64,000 bases of DNA, taken from contig JAQDDS010000004.1 of NCBI GenBank assembly GCA_027665725.1, forward strand, positions 62,001 through 126,000. The letters run 5' to 3'. The position numbers and the translations under genes are program-made. Source of the stretch: Streptococcaceae bacterium AF77-01CM03A (lineage in GTDB: Bacteria; Bacillota; Bacilli; Lactobacillales; Streptococcaceae). Numbering within the stretch: the stretch's first letter is position 1; each line of letters opens with the position of its first letter. Shown here in pieces: positions 56,217 to 64,000 of the stretch. The notes under the pieces are model-generated. The model did no database searches. It was not told the origin of the DNA and saw only the letters and a program-made list of their open reading frames with translations.

Positions 56217-58193
56217 ATGTCAAATCTATCTGTTAATGCGATTCGTTTTCTAGGTATTGACGCTATTAATAAAGCGAACTCAGGTCACCCAGGGGTGGTT
56301 ATGGGAGCTGCACCGATGGCTTACAGCCTTTTCACTAAAGAACTTCGTATCAATCCAGCTCAACCAAACTGGATTAACCGCGACCGCTTTATTCTTTCAG
56401 CAGGTCATGGATCAATGCTTCTCTATGCCCTTCTTCACCTTTCTGGGTTTGAAGATGTAAGCATGGATGAGGTGAAAAGCTTCCGTCAATGGGGTTCTAA
56501 AACTCCAGGTCACCCAGAATTTGGTCATACAGCAGGGGTTGATGCGACTACAGGTCCTCTAGGACAAGGGATTGCGACTGCGACTGGTTTTGCACAAGCA
56601 GAACGTTTCCTTGCAGCTAAGTATAACCGTGAAGGTTATAACATCTTTGACCACTACACATATGTTATCTGTGGAGATGGCGACTTGATGGAGGGTGTCT
56701 CAAGCGAAGCTGCTTCTTATGCAGGTTTGCAGAAACTTGACAAATTGGTTGTTCTCTATGATTCAAATGATATCAACTTGGATGGTGAGACAAAAGATTC
56801 ATTCACAGAGAATGTTCGCGATCGTTACAATGCCTACGGTTGGCATACAGCCTTGGTTGAAGATGGGACAGACTTAGAAGCTATTCAAGCAGCTATTGAA
56901 GAAGCTAAGGCTTCTGGCAAACCATCTTTGATTGAAGTGAAAACTGTTATTGGTTATGGTTCTCCAAACAAACAAGGAACTAATGCCGTACACGGTGCCC
57001 CTCTTGGAGCAGACGAAACTGCAGCAACTCGCCAAGCACTTGGTTGGGACTACGAACCATTTGAAATCCCAGCAGAAGTTTATGCGGATTTCAAAGAAAA
57101 TGTTGCAGACCGTGGTGCGTCAGCATATGAAGCATGGACAAAACTAGTTGCAGATTATAAAGAAGCTCATCCAGAACTCGCAACAGAAGTGGAAGCAATT
57201 ATTGACGGACGAGATCCAGTTGAATTGACTCCAGAAGACTTCCCAGCTTTAGAAAATGGCTTCTCTCAAGCAACTCGTAACTCAAGTCAGGATGCTTTGA
57301 ATGTAGTAGCTGCTAAATTGCCAACCTTCCTTGGTGGATCAGCTGACCTTGCACATTCAAATATGACTTACATCAAAACTGACGGACTACAGGACGATGC
57401 AAATCGCTTGAACCGTAATATCCAATTTGGTGTTCGCGAATTTGCAATGGGTACAGTTTTGAACGGAATGGCTCTTCACGGTGGACTTCGAGTTTATGGT
57501 GGAACCTTCTTCGTATTCTCAGACTACCTTAAAGCAGCAGTTCGTTTGTCAGCTCTACAAGGTCTTCCTGTAACCTATGTCTTTACCCACGATTCAATCG
57601 CAGTTGGTGAAGATGGACCAACTCATGAACCGATTGAGCACTTGGCAGGTCTTCGCGCGATTCCAAACCTCAATGTTTTCCGTCCAGCAGATGCGCGTGA
57701 AACTCAAGCAGCTTGGTACCTTGCAGTGAATAGTGAGAAAACACCAACTGCCCTCGTCTTGACTCGTCAAAACTTGACTGTTGAGGAAGGAACAGACTTT
57801 GAGAAGGTTGCCAAAGGTGCTTACGTGGTATATGAAAATGCAGCAGATTTTGACACTATCTTGATTGCAACAGGTTCAGAAGTGAATCTGGCTGTTGCGG
57901 CTGCTAAAGAATTGGCAAGTCAAGGTGGAAAAGTTCGCGTAGTCAGCATGCCATCTACGGATGTCTTTGATGCACAAGATGCAGCCTATAAAGAAGAAAT
58001 CTTACCAAATGCAGTTCGTCGCCGTGTAGCAGTCGAAATGGGAGCAACTCAAAACTGGTATAAATACGTCGGTCTTGATGGAGCAGTTCTTGGTATTGAT
58101 ACCTTTGGAGCATCTGCCCCAGCTTCAAAAGTTTTAGCAGAATATGGATTTACAGTTGAAAACTTAGTAGAACTTGTAAACAACTTGAAATAA
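56217..58193 (+). CDS. tkt: Transketolase
   Basis: This 658-aa TPP enzyme moves two-carbon units between sugar phosphates in the pentose pathway. The TPP-binding motif [15 protein letters not shown] (residues near 154) and the [12 protein letters not shown] start are typical; the catalytic Glu and His are in the central pyrimidine domain (EDGPTHEP). AAAGGAAAT precedes ATG 56217; an extended -10 TGGTATACT is at 56181-56189. Confidence 0.97.
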   Translation: MSNLSVNAIRFLGIDAINKANSGHPGVVMGAAPMAYSLFTKELRINPAQPNWINRDRFILSAGHGSMLLYALLHLSGFEDVSMDEVKSFRQWGSKTPGHPEFGHTAGVDATTGPLGQGIATATGFAQAERFLAAKYNREGYNIFDHYTYVICGDGDLMEGVSSEAASYAGLQKLDKLVVLYDSNDINLDGETKDSFTENVRDRYNAYGWHTALVEDGTDLEAIQAAIEEAKASGKPSLIEVKTVIGYGSPNKQGTNAVHGAPLGADETAATRQALGWDYEPFEIPAEVYADFKENVADRGASAYEAWTKLVADYKEAHPELATEVEAIIDGRDPVELTPEDFPALENGFSQATRNSSQDALNVVAAKLPTFLGGSADLAHSNMTYIKTDGLQDDANRLNRNIQFGVREFAMGTVLNGMALHGGLRVYGGTFFVFSDYLKAAVRLSALQGLPVTYVFTHDSIAVGEDGPTHEPIEHLAGLRAIPNLNVFRPADARETQAAWYLAVNSEKTPTALVLTRQNLTVEEGTDFEKVAKGAYVVYENAADFDTILIATGSEVNLAVAAAKELASQGGKVRVVSMPSTDVFDAQDAAYKEEILPNAVRRRVAVEMGATQNWYKYVGLDGAVLGIDTFGASAPASKVLAEYGFTVENLVELVNNLK

Positions 58194-58195
58194 GA

Positions 58196-58224
58196 AAAAT
58201 CAGGGCATTTGCTCTGGTTTTTTA
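58196..58224 (+). terminator. Terminator after tkt
   Basis: AATCAGGGC pairs with GCTCTGGTT around ATTT (GU pairs), followed by T-run. Confidence 0.85.
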
Positions 58225-58309
58225 TTGTCCCAAAACCAGGGTATAATCTTGTAAAAACAAGTGAAATTTGATATAGTAGTTTTATCTGAATTACAAAGGA
58301 GTAAATACT

Positions 58310-58639
58310 ATGGGAAATATTAGTCCAAATTTAACATTTGTGATTATGCTTGTAGGGATGTTTGCCTTGATGTTCTTTATGCAACGTTCTCAAAAGAAAC
58401 AAGCTGAAAAACGCATGGAGAGTCTCAATAAACTTCAAAAAGGTTATGAAGTCATTACTATCGGTGGTTTATACGGTACAGTAGATGAAGTTGATACTGA
58501 AAACAAAACGATTGTACTTGATGTAGACGGAGTATACTTGACTTTCGAACTTGGAGCTATCAAATCTGTCTTGCCACTTAAAGAGGCTGTTACATCAGAA
58601 GGTACAGTTGTCGATGGTGAAAGCGCGATTGAAGAATAA
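58310..58639 (+). CDS. yajC: Preprotein translocase subunit YajC
   Basis: This 109-aa protein has one N-terminal helix (about residues 8-26) and a basic RSQKKQAEKRMES juncture, then an acidic tail. Accessory to SecYEG-DF. AAAGGAG precedes ATG 58310. Confidence 0.93.
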   Translation: MGNISPNLTFVIMLVGMFALMFFMQRSQKKQAEKRMESLNKLQKGYEVITIGGLYGTVDEVDTENKTIVLDVDGVYLTFELGAIKSVLPLKEAVTSEGTVVDGESAIEE

Positions 58640-58642
58640 AAC

Positions 58643-58667
58643 GGGGTGGATCTCATACCCCTTTTTC
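58643..58667 (+). terminator. Short terminator after yajC
   Basis: GGGGT pairs with ACCCC, then TTTTT. Weak stem. Confidence 0.65.
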
Positions 58668-58687
58668 TATGAAGATGAGGAACAATA

Positions 58688-59125
58688 ATGAAGAAAGTTG
58701 TTTTTGTATGTCTTGGTAATATTTGCCGTAGTCCTATGGCAGAATTTGTTATGAAATCTTTAACCGATGAATATGAGATTGAGAGTAGAGCAACTTCTTC
58801 TTGGGAACACGGCAATCCAATTCACAAAGGGACTCAGAAAATTTTTAAAGCTCACGAGATTCCTTACGATTCATCAAAAACATCACAGCAAATTTCTAAG
58901 GATGATTTTGAATATTTTGATTATGTCATTGGAATGGACGAGTCCAATCTTCTAGATTTGACTCGGATGTGTCCTCAAGACCAACAACACAAGCTAGAGG
59001 CATTTGCTTCTGAGGATGTTCCTGATCCATGGTATACAGGTGATTTTGATGAAACTTATGATCGAGTTTTAACTGGTTGCCAAGCTTGGCTAACACGTTT
59101 AGAAAATGAGGCAAAAAATGGATAA
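58688..59125 (+). CDS. Low-molecular-weight protein tyrosine phosphatase
   Basis: This 145-aa enzyme has the P-loop CLGNICRS with Cys8 and Arg14, and the general-acid motif DPWYTGDF (near residue 115). ATG 58688 follows GAGGAACA. Its stop overlaps the next gene. Targets unknown; may oppose capsule or cell-division tyrosine kinases. Confidence 0.92.
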   Translation: MKKVVFVCLGNICRSPMAEFVMKSLTDEYEIESRATSSWEHGNPIHKGTQKIFKAHEIPYDSSKTSQQISKDDFEYFDYVIGMDESNLLDLTRMCPQDQQHKLEAFASEDVPDPWYTGDFDETYDRVLTGCQAWLTRLENEAKNG

Positions 59126-59531
59126 TTTAAAGAAATTCTATGATAAATACAGTGTCTATATAACGCGTCCTCGTTTGGAAATTGCAACGGTAGTAGTCAT
59201 AGCTCTTTGTGCTATATTTGTATTTGTAGGGAATATGCCTAAGCAAGGAGTTTTAAAACTGGATGGCGATTCACTTGTATATGAGGGAAGCATTGTTCGC
59301 GGAAAGATGAATGGCAAAGGTACAATGACCTTCTCAAATGGCGACACTTATACTGGTGAATTTAAAAATGGAGCATTTAACGGTAAAGGAACCTACCAAG
59401 CTAAAGAAGGCTGGGTTTATGAAGGTGACTTTGTTAATGGCCAAGCTGAAGGAAAAGGAAAACTGACTACAGAGCAAGAAGTTGTCTATGAAGGTGATTT
59501 TAAACAAGGGCTCTTCCAACAAGCACAATAA
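59118..59531 (+). CDS. MORN-repeat membrane protein
   Basis: This 137-aa protein has a short inside end, one membrane helix (about residues 22-40), and outer MORN repeats (YEGSIVRGKMNGKGTMTF, YTGEFKNGAFNGKGTYQ, YEGDFVNGQAEGKGKLT). The start ATG 59118 uses GAGG in the phosphatase end; an upstream ATG 59106 lacks a site. The two genes overlap, so they are coupled. Confidence 0.88.
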   Translation: MDNLKKFYDKYSVYITRPRLEIATVVVIALCAIFVFVGNMPKQGVLKLDGDSLVYEGSIVRGKMNGKGTMTFSNGDTYTGEFKNGAFNGKGTYQAKEGWVYEGDFVNGQAEGKGKLTTEQEVVYEGDFKQGLFQQAQ

Positions 59532-59563
59532 CCTCCTCTTAGAGGGGGTTATATACCGCACCT

Positions 59564-59773
59564 ATAGAAAGCGCTTACATGGAAATTGAGACGCCTTTCA
59601 ATACCTTTTTACAATGAAGTTTGTGAAAAATAAAAGTTTTATAGGATTATTCACAAAGCATAAGCTAAAAAGTGTATGGGTAGGGCTGTGCGAAATTGTT
59701 TTCACAAGCAAATAAAAAAAGTTTGTGAAATTTCTATGAAACTGTTTACAAATCTTAAAAAAAGAGTTATAAT
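59564..59773 (+). promoter_or_regulatory. adhE control region: cre box, Rex-like half-sites, promoter
   Basis: A cre box at 59564-59581 (core GAAAGCGCTTACA) has two mismatches. Rex-like half-sites TTTGTGAAA (59620-59628, and 59722-59730) and TTCACAA (ATTCACAAA 59649-59657, TTTTCACAAG 59699-59708) follow. The promoter is -35 TTTACA (59745-59750), 17-bp spacer, -10 TATAAT (59768-59773). Redox and catabolite control of adhE is expected. Confidence 0.7.
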
Positions 59774-59830
59774 TAGATTGTGAAAAATTTAACAAAGGAC
59801 TTGCAATCCTTGAAAGCTATGGAGGAAAAT

Positions 59831-62482
59831 ATGGCTGATAAAAAAACTGTAACACCAGAGGAAAAGAAACTCGTTGCTGAAAAGCATGTCGATGGTTTGG
59901 TGCAAAAAGCTTTGGTTGCCCTTGAAGAAATGCGTAAACTTGACCAAGATCAAGTCGATTATATCGTAGCAAAAGCTTCAGTTGCAGCACTTGATGCCCA
60001 CGGAGAATTGGCTCTACACGCCTTTGAAGAAACAGGACGTGGTGTCTTTGAAGACAAAGCGACTAAGAACTTGTTTGCCTGTGAGCACGTAGTAAACAAC
60101 ATGCGCCACACTAAAACAGTTGGTGTAATCGAAGAAGATGATGTGACAGGATTGACTCTTATTGCTGAACCGGTTGGTGTTGTTTGTGGGATTACTCCAA
60201 CAACTAACCCTACTTCAACAGCAATCTTTAAAGCTTTGATTTCATTGAAGACTCGTAATCCTATTGTCTTTGCGTTCCACCCTTCAGCTCAAGAATCATC
60301 AGCTCACGCTGCTCAAATCGTGCGTGATGCAGCGATTAAAGCAGGAGCTCCTGAAAACTGTGTACAGTGGATTACTGAACCATCTATGGAAGCAACTAGT
60401 GCATTGATGAACCACGAAGGCGTTGCAACAATCCTTGCAACAGGTGGTAATGCCATGGTTAAAGCTGCATACTCATGTGGAAAACCAGCTCTTGGGGTAG
60501 GCGCCGGAAACGTTCCAGCTTATGTTGAAAAATCAGCTAATATCCGCCAAGCTGCTCACGATATCGTCATGTCTAAATCATTTGATAACGGTATGGTCTG
60601 TGCATCTGAACAAGCGGTTATCATTGATAAAGAAATTTACGATGAATTTGTCAAAGAATTCAAATCTTACCACACTTACTTTGTAAACAAAAAAGAAAAA
60701 GCTCTTCTTGAAGAGTTCTGCTTCGGCGTGAAAGCAAACAGCAAAAACTGTGCTGGTGCAAAATTGAACGCTGATATCGTTGGTAAACCGGCAACTTGGA
60801 TCGCAGAACAAGCAGGATTTACTGTTCCAGAAGGAACAAACATTCTTGCTGCAGAATGTAAAGAAGTTGGCGAAAAAGAGCCGTTGACTCGTGAAAAATT
60901 ATCACCAGTTATCGCAGTTTTGAAATCTGAAAGCCGCGAAGACGGTATTGCAAAAGCTCGTCAAATGGTTGAATTTAACGGTCTTGGGCACTCAGCAGCG
61001 ATCCATACAGCTGATGAAGAATTGACTAAAGAATTTGGTAAAGCTGTTAAAGCTATTCGTGTTATCTGTAACTCACCTTCTACTTTCGGTGGTATCGGAG
61101 ACGTTTATAATGCCTTCTTGCCATCATTGACACTCGGATGTGGTTCTTACGGACGTAACTCAGTTGGGGATAACGTTAGCGCCATTAACCTCTTGAATAT
61201 CAAAAAAGTCGGAAGACGGAGAAATAACATGCAATGGATGAAACTTCCTTCAAAAACATACTTTGAACGTGATTCAATTCAATACCTTCAAAAATGTCGT
61301 GACGTTGAGCGTGTCATGATCGTTACTGACCACGCTATGGTAGAGCTTGGTTTCCTTGATCGTATCATCGAGCAACTTGACCTTCGTCGCAATAAGGTTG
61401 TTTACCAAATCTTTGCAGATGTAGAACCAGATCCAGATATCACTACAGTTGAACGTGGTACTGAGATTATGCGTGCCTTCAAACCAGATACAATCATCGC
61501 TCTTGGTGGTGGATCACCAATGGATGCTGCTAAAGTAATGTGGCTCTTCTACGAGCAACCAGAAGTGGACTTCCGTGACCTTGTACAAAAATTCATGGAT
61601 ATCCGTAAACGTGCCTTCAAATTCCCATTGCTTGGTAAGAAGACTAAATTCATCGCCATCCCAACTACATCTGGTACAGGATCTGAAGTAACTCCATTTG
61701 CCGTTATCTCTGATAAAGCAAACAACCGTAAATACCCAATCGCTGACTACTCATTGACACCAACTGTGGCAATCGTAGACCCTGCCTTGGTGTTGACAGT
61801 TCCTGGATTTGTTGCTGCTGATACTGGTATGGACGTATTGACTCACGCGACTGAAGCTTACGTATCACAAATGGCTAGCGACTACACTGATGGTCTTGCT
61901 CTTCAAGCTATCAAACTTGTATTCGAAAACCTTGAAAGCTCAGTGAAGAATGCAGATTTCCACTCACGTGAGAAAATGCATAACGCTTCAACAATTGCTG
62001 GTATGGCCTTTGCGAATGCCTTCCTAGGTATTTCTCACTCAATGGCTCACAAGATTGGTGCACAATTCCACACAGTTCACGGACGTACAAATGCAATCTT
62101 GCTTCCATACGTTATCCGTTACAACGGTACACGCCCTGCTAAAACAGCTACATGGCCTAAGTACAACTACTACCGTGCAGATGAGAAATATCAAGATATC
62201 GCTCGTATGCTTGGACTTCCAGCTTCTACACCAGAAGAAGGGGTTGCATCTTATGCTAAAGCTGTTTACGAACTCGGTGAGCGCGTAGGTATCGAAATGA
62301 ACTTCAAAGCACAAGGTATTGACGAGAAAGAATGGAAAGAACATTCACGTGAATTGGCCTTCCTTGCTTATGAAGATCAATGTTCACCTGCAAACCCACG
62401 TCTTCCAATGGTTGATCATATGCAAGAAATCATCGAAGATGCTTACTATGGTTACAAAGAAAGACCAGGACGTCTTAAATAA
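59831..62482 (+). CDS. adhE: Bifunctional acetaldehyde-CoA/alcohol dehydrogenase
   Basis: This 883-aa enzyme turns acetyl-CoA into ethanol in two NADH-using steps. The N-terminal aldehyde dehydrogenase domain (about residues 1-440) has catalytic Cys257 (DNGMVCASEQAV). The C-terminal iron alcohol dehydrogenase domain (about 460-870) has GGGSPMDAAKVMW and iron-binding histidines (HSMAHKIGAQFHTVHG). ATG 59831 follows GGAGG; a GTG at 59780 is at the expected transcription start and is not used. It recycles NADH in fermentation. Confidence 0.97.
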   Translation: MADKKTVTPEEKKLVAEKHVDGLVQKALVALEEMRKLDQDQVDYIVAKASVAALDAHGELALHAFEETGRGVFEDKATKNLFACEHVVNNMRHTKTVGVIEEDDVTGLTLIAEPVGVVCGITPTTNPTSTAIFKALISLKTRNPIVFAFHPSAQESSAHAAQIVRDAAIKAGAPENCVQWITEPSMEATSALMNHEGVATILATGGNAMVKAAYSCGKPALGVGAGNVPAYVEKSANIRQAAHDIVMSKSFDNGMVCASEQAVIIDKEIYDEFVKEFKSYHTYFVNKKEKALLEEFCFGVKANSKNCAGAKLNADIVGKPATWIAEQAGFTVPEGTNILAAECKEVGEKEPLTREKLSPVIAVLKSESREDGIAKARQMVEFNGLGHSAAIHTADEELTKEFGKAVKAIRVICNSPSTFGGIGDVYNAFLPSLTLGCGSYGRNSVGDNVSAINLLNIKKVGRRRNNMQWMKLPSKTYFERDSIQYLQKCRDVERVMIVTDHAMVELGFLDRIIEQLDLRRNKVVYQIFADVEPDPDITTVERGTEIMRAFKPDTIIALGGGSPMDAAKVMWLFYEQPEVDFRDLVQKFMDIRKRAFKFPLLGKKTKFIAIPTTSGTGSEVTPFAVISDKANNRKYPIADYSLTPTVAIVDPALVLTVPGFVAADTGMDVLTHATEAYVSQMASDYTDGLALQAIKLVFENLESSVKNADFHSREKMHNASTIAGMAFANAFLGISHSMAHKIGAQFHTVHGRTNAILLPYVIRYNGTRPAKTATWPKYNYYRADEKYQDIARMLGLPASTPEEGVASYAKAVYELGERVGIEMNFKAQGIDEKEWKEHSRELAFLAYEDQCSPANPRLPMVDHMQEIIEDAYYGYKERPGRLK

Positions 62483-62495
62483 TTGATTATCAGTC

Positions 62496-62525
62496 AGAGG
62501 CAGGAGTAATCCTGTCTCTTTTTTG
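62496..62525 (+). terminator. Terminator after adhE
   Basis: AGAGGCAGGA pairs with TCCTGTCTCT, followed by T-run. Confidence 0.9.
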
Positions 62526-62613
62526 TATTTCTTTTTTGGAAATGGTATAATAATCGCATCTATTTGTTTGAAAATCAAAGCTTTGATAATCGTGCGAGGG
62601 AGAAATGTAAGAG

Positions 62614-63525
62614 ATGAATGATCTAGGGGAAAAGGTAAGACTTCTTAGAGAGGAGAAAGGTCTTAGTCGTCCAGTTTTTTGTGGGGATGAGTCAGAGTTG
62701 TCCGTTCGTCAGTTGGTCCGCATCGAAAAAGGAGAATTTCGTCCTACGATAAAAACACTTGAATATATTGCGGATAGGCTAGGTATTCCATCGTATGTCT
62801 TGATGCCAGACTATAAGGAATTACCCAAGCGTTACCAAGAATTAAAATACTTTCTTCTTCATCATCCTGACTATGGAGACAAAGAGTTACTGGAACAGAA
62901 GGAAGAATATTTTGATGAGATTTTTGAATGTTTTTATGATGATTTGCCAAGTGATGAGAAAGTACTAGTGGATTGTCTTCAAGCTATAGATGAAGTGAGA
63001 GCGACTAGTAATTCCTTATACGGAAGCAGTGTGATTGAGGGCGGTCTTCAAGACTTACTATCCAGAGATGTATATAAAGTTGAGGACCTTTTGAAATTGA
63101 GACTGTATTTCAACTGTCAGTTAATGGATGGTTTAAATGTGGGTGAGATAAAAGAATCTGAGCATGAAACCATTCTTTGTTTTCATGACAAACTAAGTTC
63201 TCAGGTTGATAAGATAGAGTTCGATTGTTTGGACTTGCTTAGAGATTCCTTGTTAGCTTCTTTAGCTTGTATAGAAATTATGGGACTGTTTCATTATTTT
63301 AAGAGGGCAGTTGAAACGTTATATAAAATAGGACAGAAAACACGAGATTTTCAAAAACAACCGATTGTCTTGATGGTGGAGTGGAAATATTATATTCAGA
63401 CGGATTATGATACAGCCAAACAAAAGTATGAAGAAGCAAAAATGATGGCGAGAATGTTTGGCAATGAGAAGTTAATCGTTAGTTTAGATAATGAATGGGC
63501 CGAGGACCTTGAAAGATATCGTTAA
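62614..63525 (+). CDS. XRE/TPR regulator, paralogue of the 9142 gene
   Basis: This 303-aa protein has an N-terminal helix-turn-helix (about residues 1-60; LSVRQLVRIEKGEFRPTIKT) and TPR-like helices. It shares the same plan and several strings with the gene at 9142 (VRQL.RIE, DFQK.PIV). The start ATG 62614 has only a loosely placed GAGGGAG. The next genes are an ABC transporter, as with the first copy. Peptide sensing is inferred from the family; I saw no Phr-type peptide gene. Confidence 0.85.
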   Translation: MNDLGEKVRLLREEKGLSRPVFCGDESELSVRQLVRIEKGEFRPTIKTLEYIADRLGIPSYVLMPDYKELPKRYQELKYFLLHHPDYGDKELLEQKEEYFDEIFECFYDDLPSDEKVLVDCLQAIDEVRATSNSLYGSSVIEGGLQDLLSRDVYKVEDLLKLRLYFNCQLMDGLNVGEIKESEHETILCFHDKLSSQVDKIEFDCLDLLRDSLLASLACIEIMGLFHYFKRAVETLYKIGQKTRDFQKQPIVLMVEWKYYIQTDYDTAKQKYEEAKMMARMFGNEKLIVSLDNEWAEDLERYR

Positions 63526-63534
63526 ATGGTTTAT

Positions 63535-63578
63535 AGGAGTGACATTTCTGTCATTGGGGAAATGTCGCTTTTTTGTTA
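63535..63578 (+). terminator. Terminator after second regulator
   Basis: GACATTT pairs with AAATGTC, followed by GCTTTTTTG. Confidence 0.75.
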
Positions 63579-63688
63579 CAATGAATTCGTAAAAAAGAGA
63601 GAGGAATTCTTTGATTCCTTTTGAATCTGATTGATAAATATAGTTTGTATCGATACACGATATCACAAGTGATTTAAAGGAGATGTCC

Positions 63689-64000
63689 ATGTCTATTTTA
63701 TCCATTAAAAATATTTCAAAATTTTACGCTTTGGACGGTAAAAATAGAGAACAAGCTTTAAGGAATATTAACTTGCAGATTGCAGAAGGGAAAATCACTG
63801 CGATTTATGGTCCGTCAGGCTGTGGAAAAACTAGTCTACTGAATATCATCAGTGGCCTAGATAGAGAGTATGAGGGAATTTTAGCTTTTAAAGGAGAACC
63901 TCTCAGGGATTTATCGGAGATTGAATTAACTCAATTCCGTAAAGATAATATTGGATTTGTCTTTCAAAACTTCAATCTCATTCCTCACCAGTCTGTTCTG
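63689..64000 (+). CDS. ABC transporter ATPase, MacB/LolD type, 5' part
   Basis: The first 104 codons are visible; the window ends inside the gene. Walker A (GPSGCGKTSL) is near residues 41-50, and the Q-loop (VFQNFNLIP) near 91-99. The plan (ISKFY...NREQALRNINL) matches LolD/MacB/BceA-type ATPases of antimicrobial-peptide exporters. ATG 63689 follows AAAGGAG. It follows the TprA-like regulator by about 165 nt. Confidence 0.88.
   Translation, partial: MSILSIKNISKFYALDGKNREQALRNINLQIAEGKITAIYGPSGCGKTSLLNIISGLDREYEGILAFKGEPLRDLSEIELTQFRKDNIGFVFQNFNLIPHQSVL

Noticed and set aside
59780..59830. Extra 17 codons at the start of adhE
   Set aside because: GTG 59780 lies at the predicted transcription start with no ribosome site; ATG 59831 has GGAGG and the family length.
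62604..62609. ATG TAA mini-ORF before the second regulator
   Set aside because: A start followed at once by a stop after GAGGGAG is interesting but may be chance; too little evidence to list.

Overview
The window reads as chromosome of a Mitis-group Streptococcus (S. mitis, S. oralis or S. pneumoniae relatives). This rests on low-GC Firmicute codon use, strong AGGAGG ribosome sites, extended -10 (TGnTATAAT) promoters, and close resemblance of many products to pneumococcal proteins. I saw no rRNA, tRNA, CRISPR array or transposase gene. Species assignment is inference.

Layout. Positions 1-6100: end of a sugar-catabolism operon (ROK kinase, GH20 hexosaminidase), then a CcpA-boxed ABC importer resembling the pneumococcal N-glycan transporter Ngt. 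6100-9000: CPBP protease, tRNA hydroxylase TrhO, and a cre-controlled gene of unknown function. 9000-12700: an accessory module of TprA/PlcR-like regulator, orphan 73-aa protein, LanF-type ABC exporter, anchored beta-rich protein and a broken C39-peptidase-like fragment. 12750-17000 (minus strand): a PadR / DUF1700 / DUF4097 envelope operon with a clear promoter and palindromes, a membrane protein, and an MFS transporter. 17186-24900: glycosyltransferase, FlaA1/CapD-type dehydratase, two DUF805 proteins, HAD phosphatase, serine dehydratase (sdaAB/sdaAA), a secreted LysM protein, and a regulator remnant beside a tiny hydrophobic peptide. 25000-31900: a membrane-anchored low-complexity protein, a repeat- and hairpin-rich gap, mnmA, Nudix, mnmG, a 44-aa ORF and a large membrane protein.

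31860-36121: anaerobic ribonucleotide reductase operon (nrdD, small protein, GNAT, nrdG, P-loop kinase) behind two NrdR-like boxes. 36222-51283: the S10-spc-alpha ribosomal-protein superoperon with secY, adk, infA and rpoA. It carries several unannotated hairpins, a 59-aa extra ORF, and two related 105-nt elements on either side of rpsH.

51370-56100: ACT-domain protein, UPF0210 protein, a CiaR-controlled small RNA (csRNA type), then rnpA-yidC-khpB and a hypothetical. 56200-64000: transketolase, yajC, LMW phosphatase, MORN-repeat protein, adhE behind cre and Rex-like half-sites, and a second TprA/PlcR-like regulator followed by the start of a MacB/LolD-type ABC transporter that runs off the end.

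The main themes are carbon control (CcpA boxes at three places), redox and anaerobic metabolism (adhE, nrdDG), translation, and two regulator-plus-ABC-transporter modules. The most notable non-coding elements are the csRNA, the NrdR pair, the paired spc-operon elements and the PadR palindromes.
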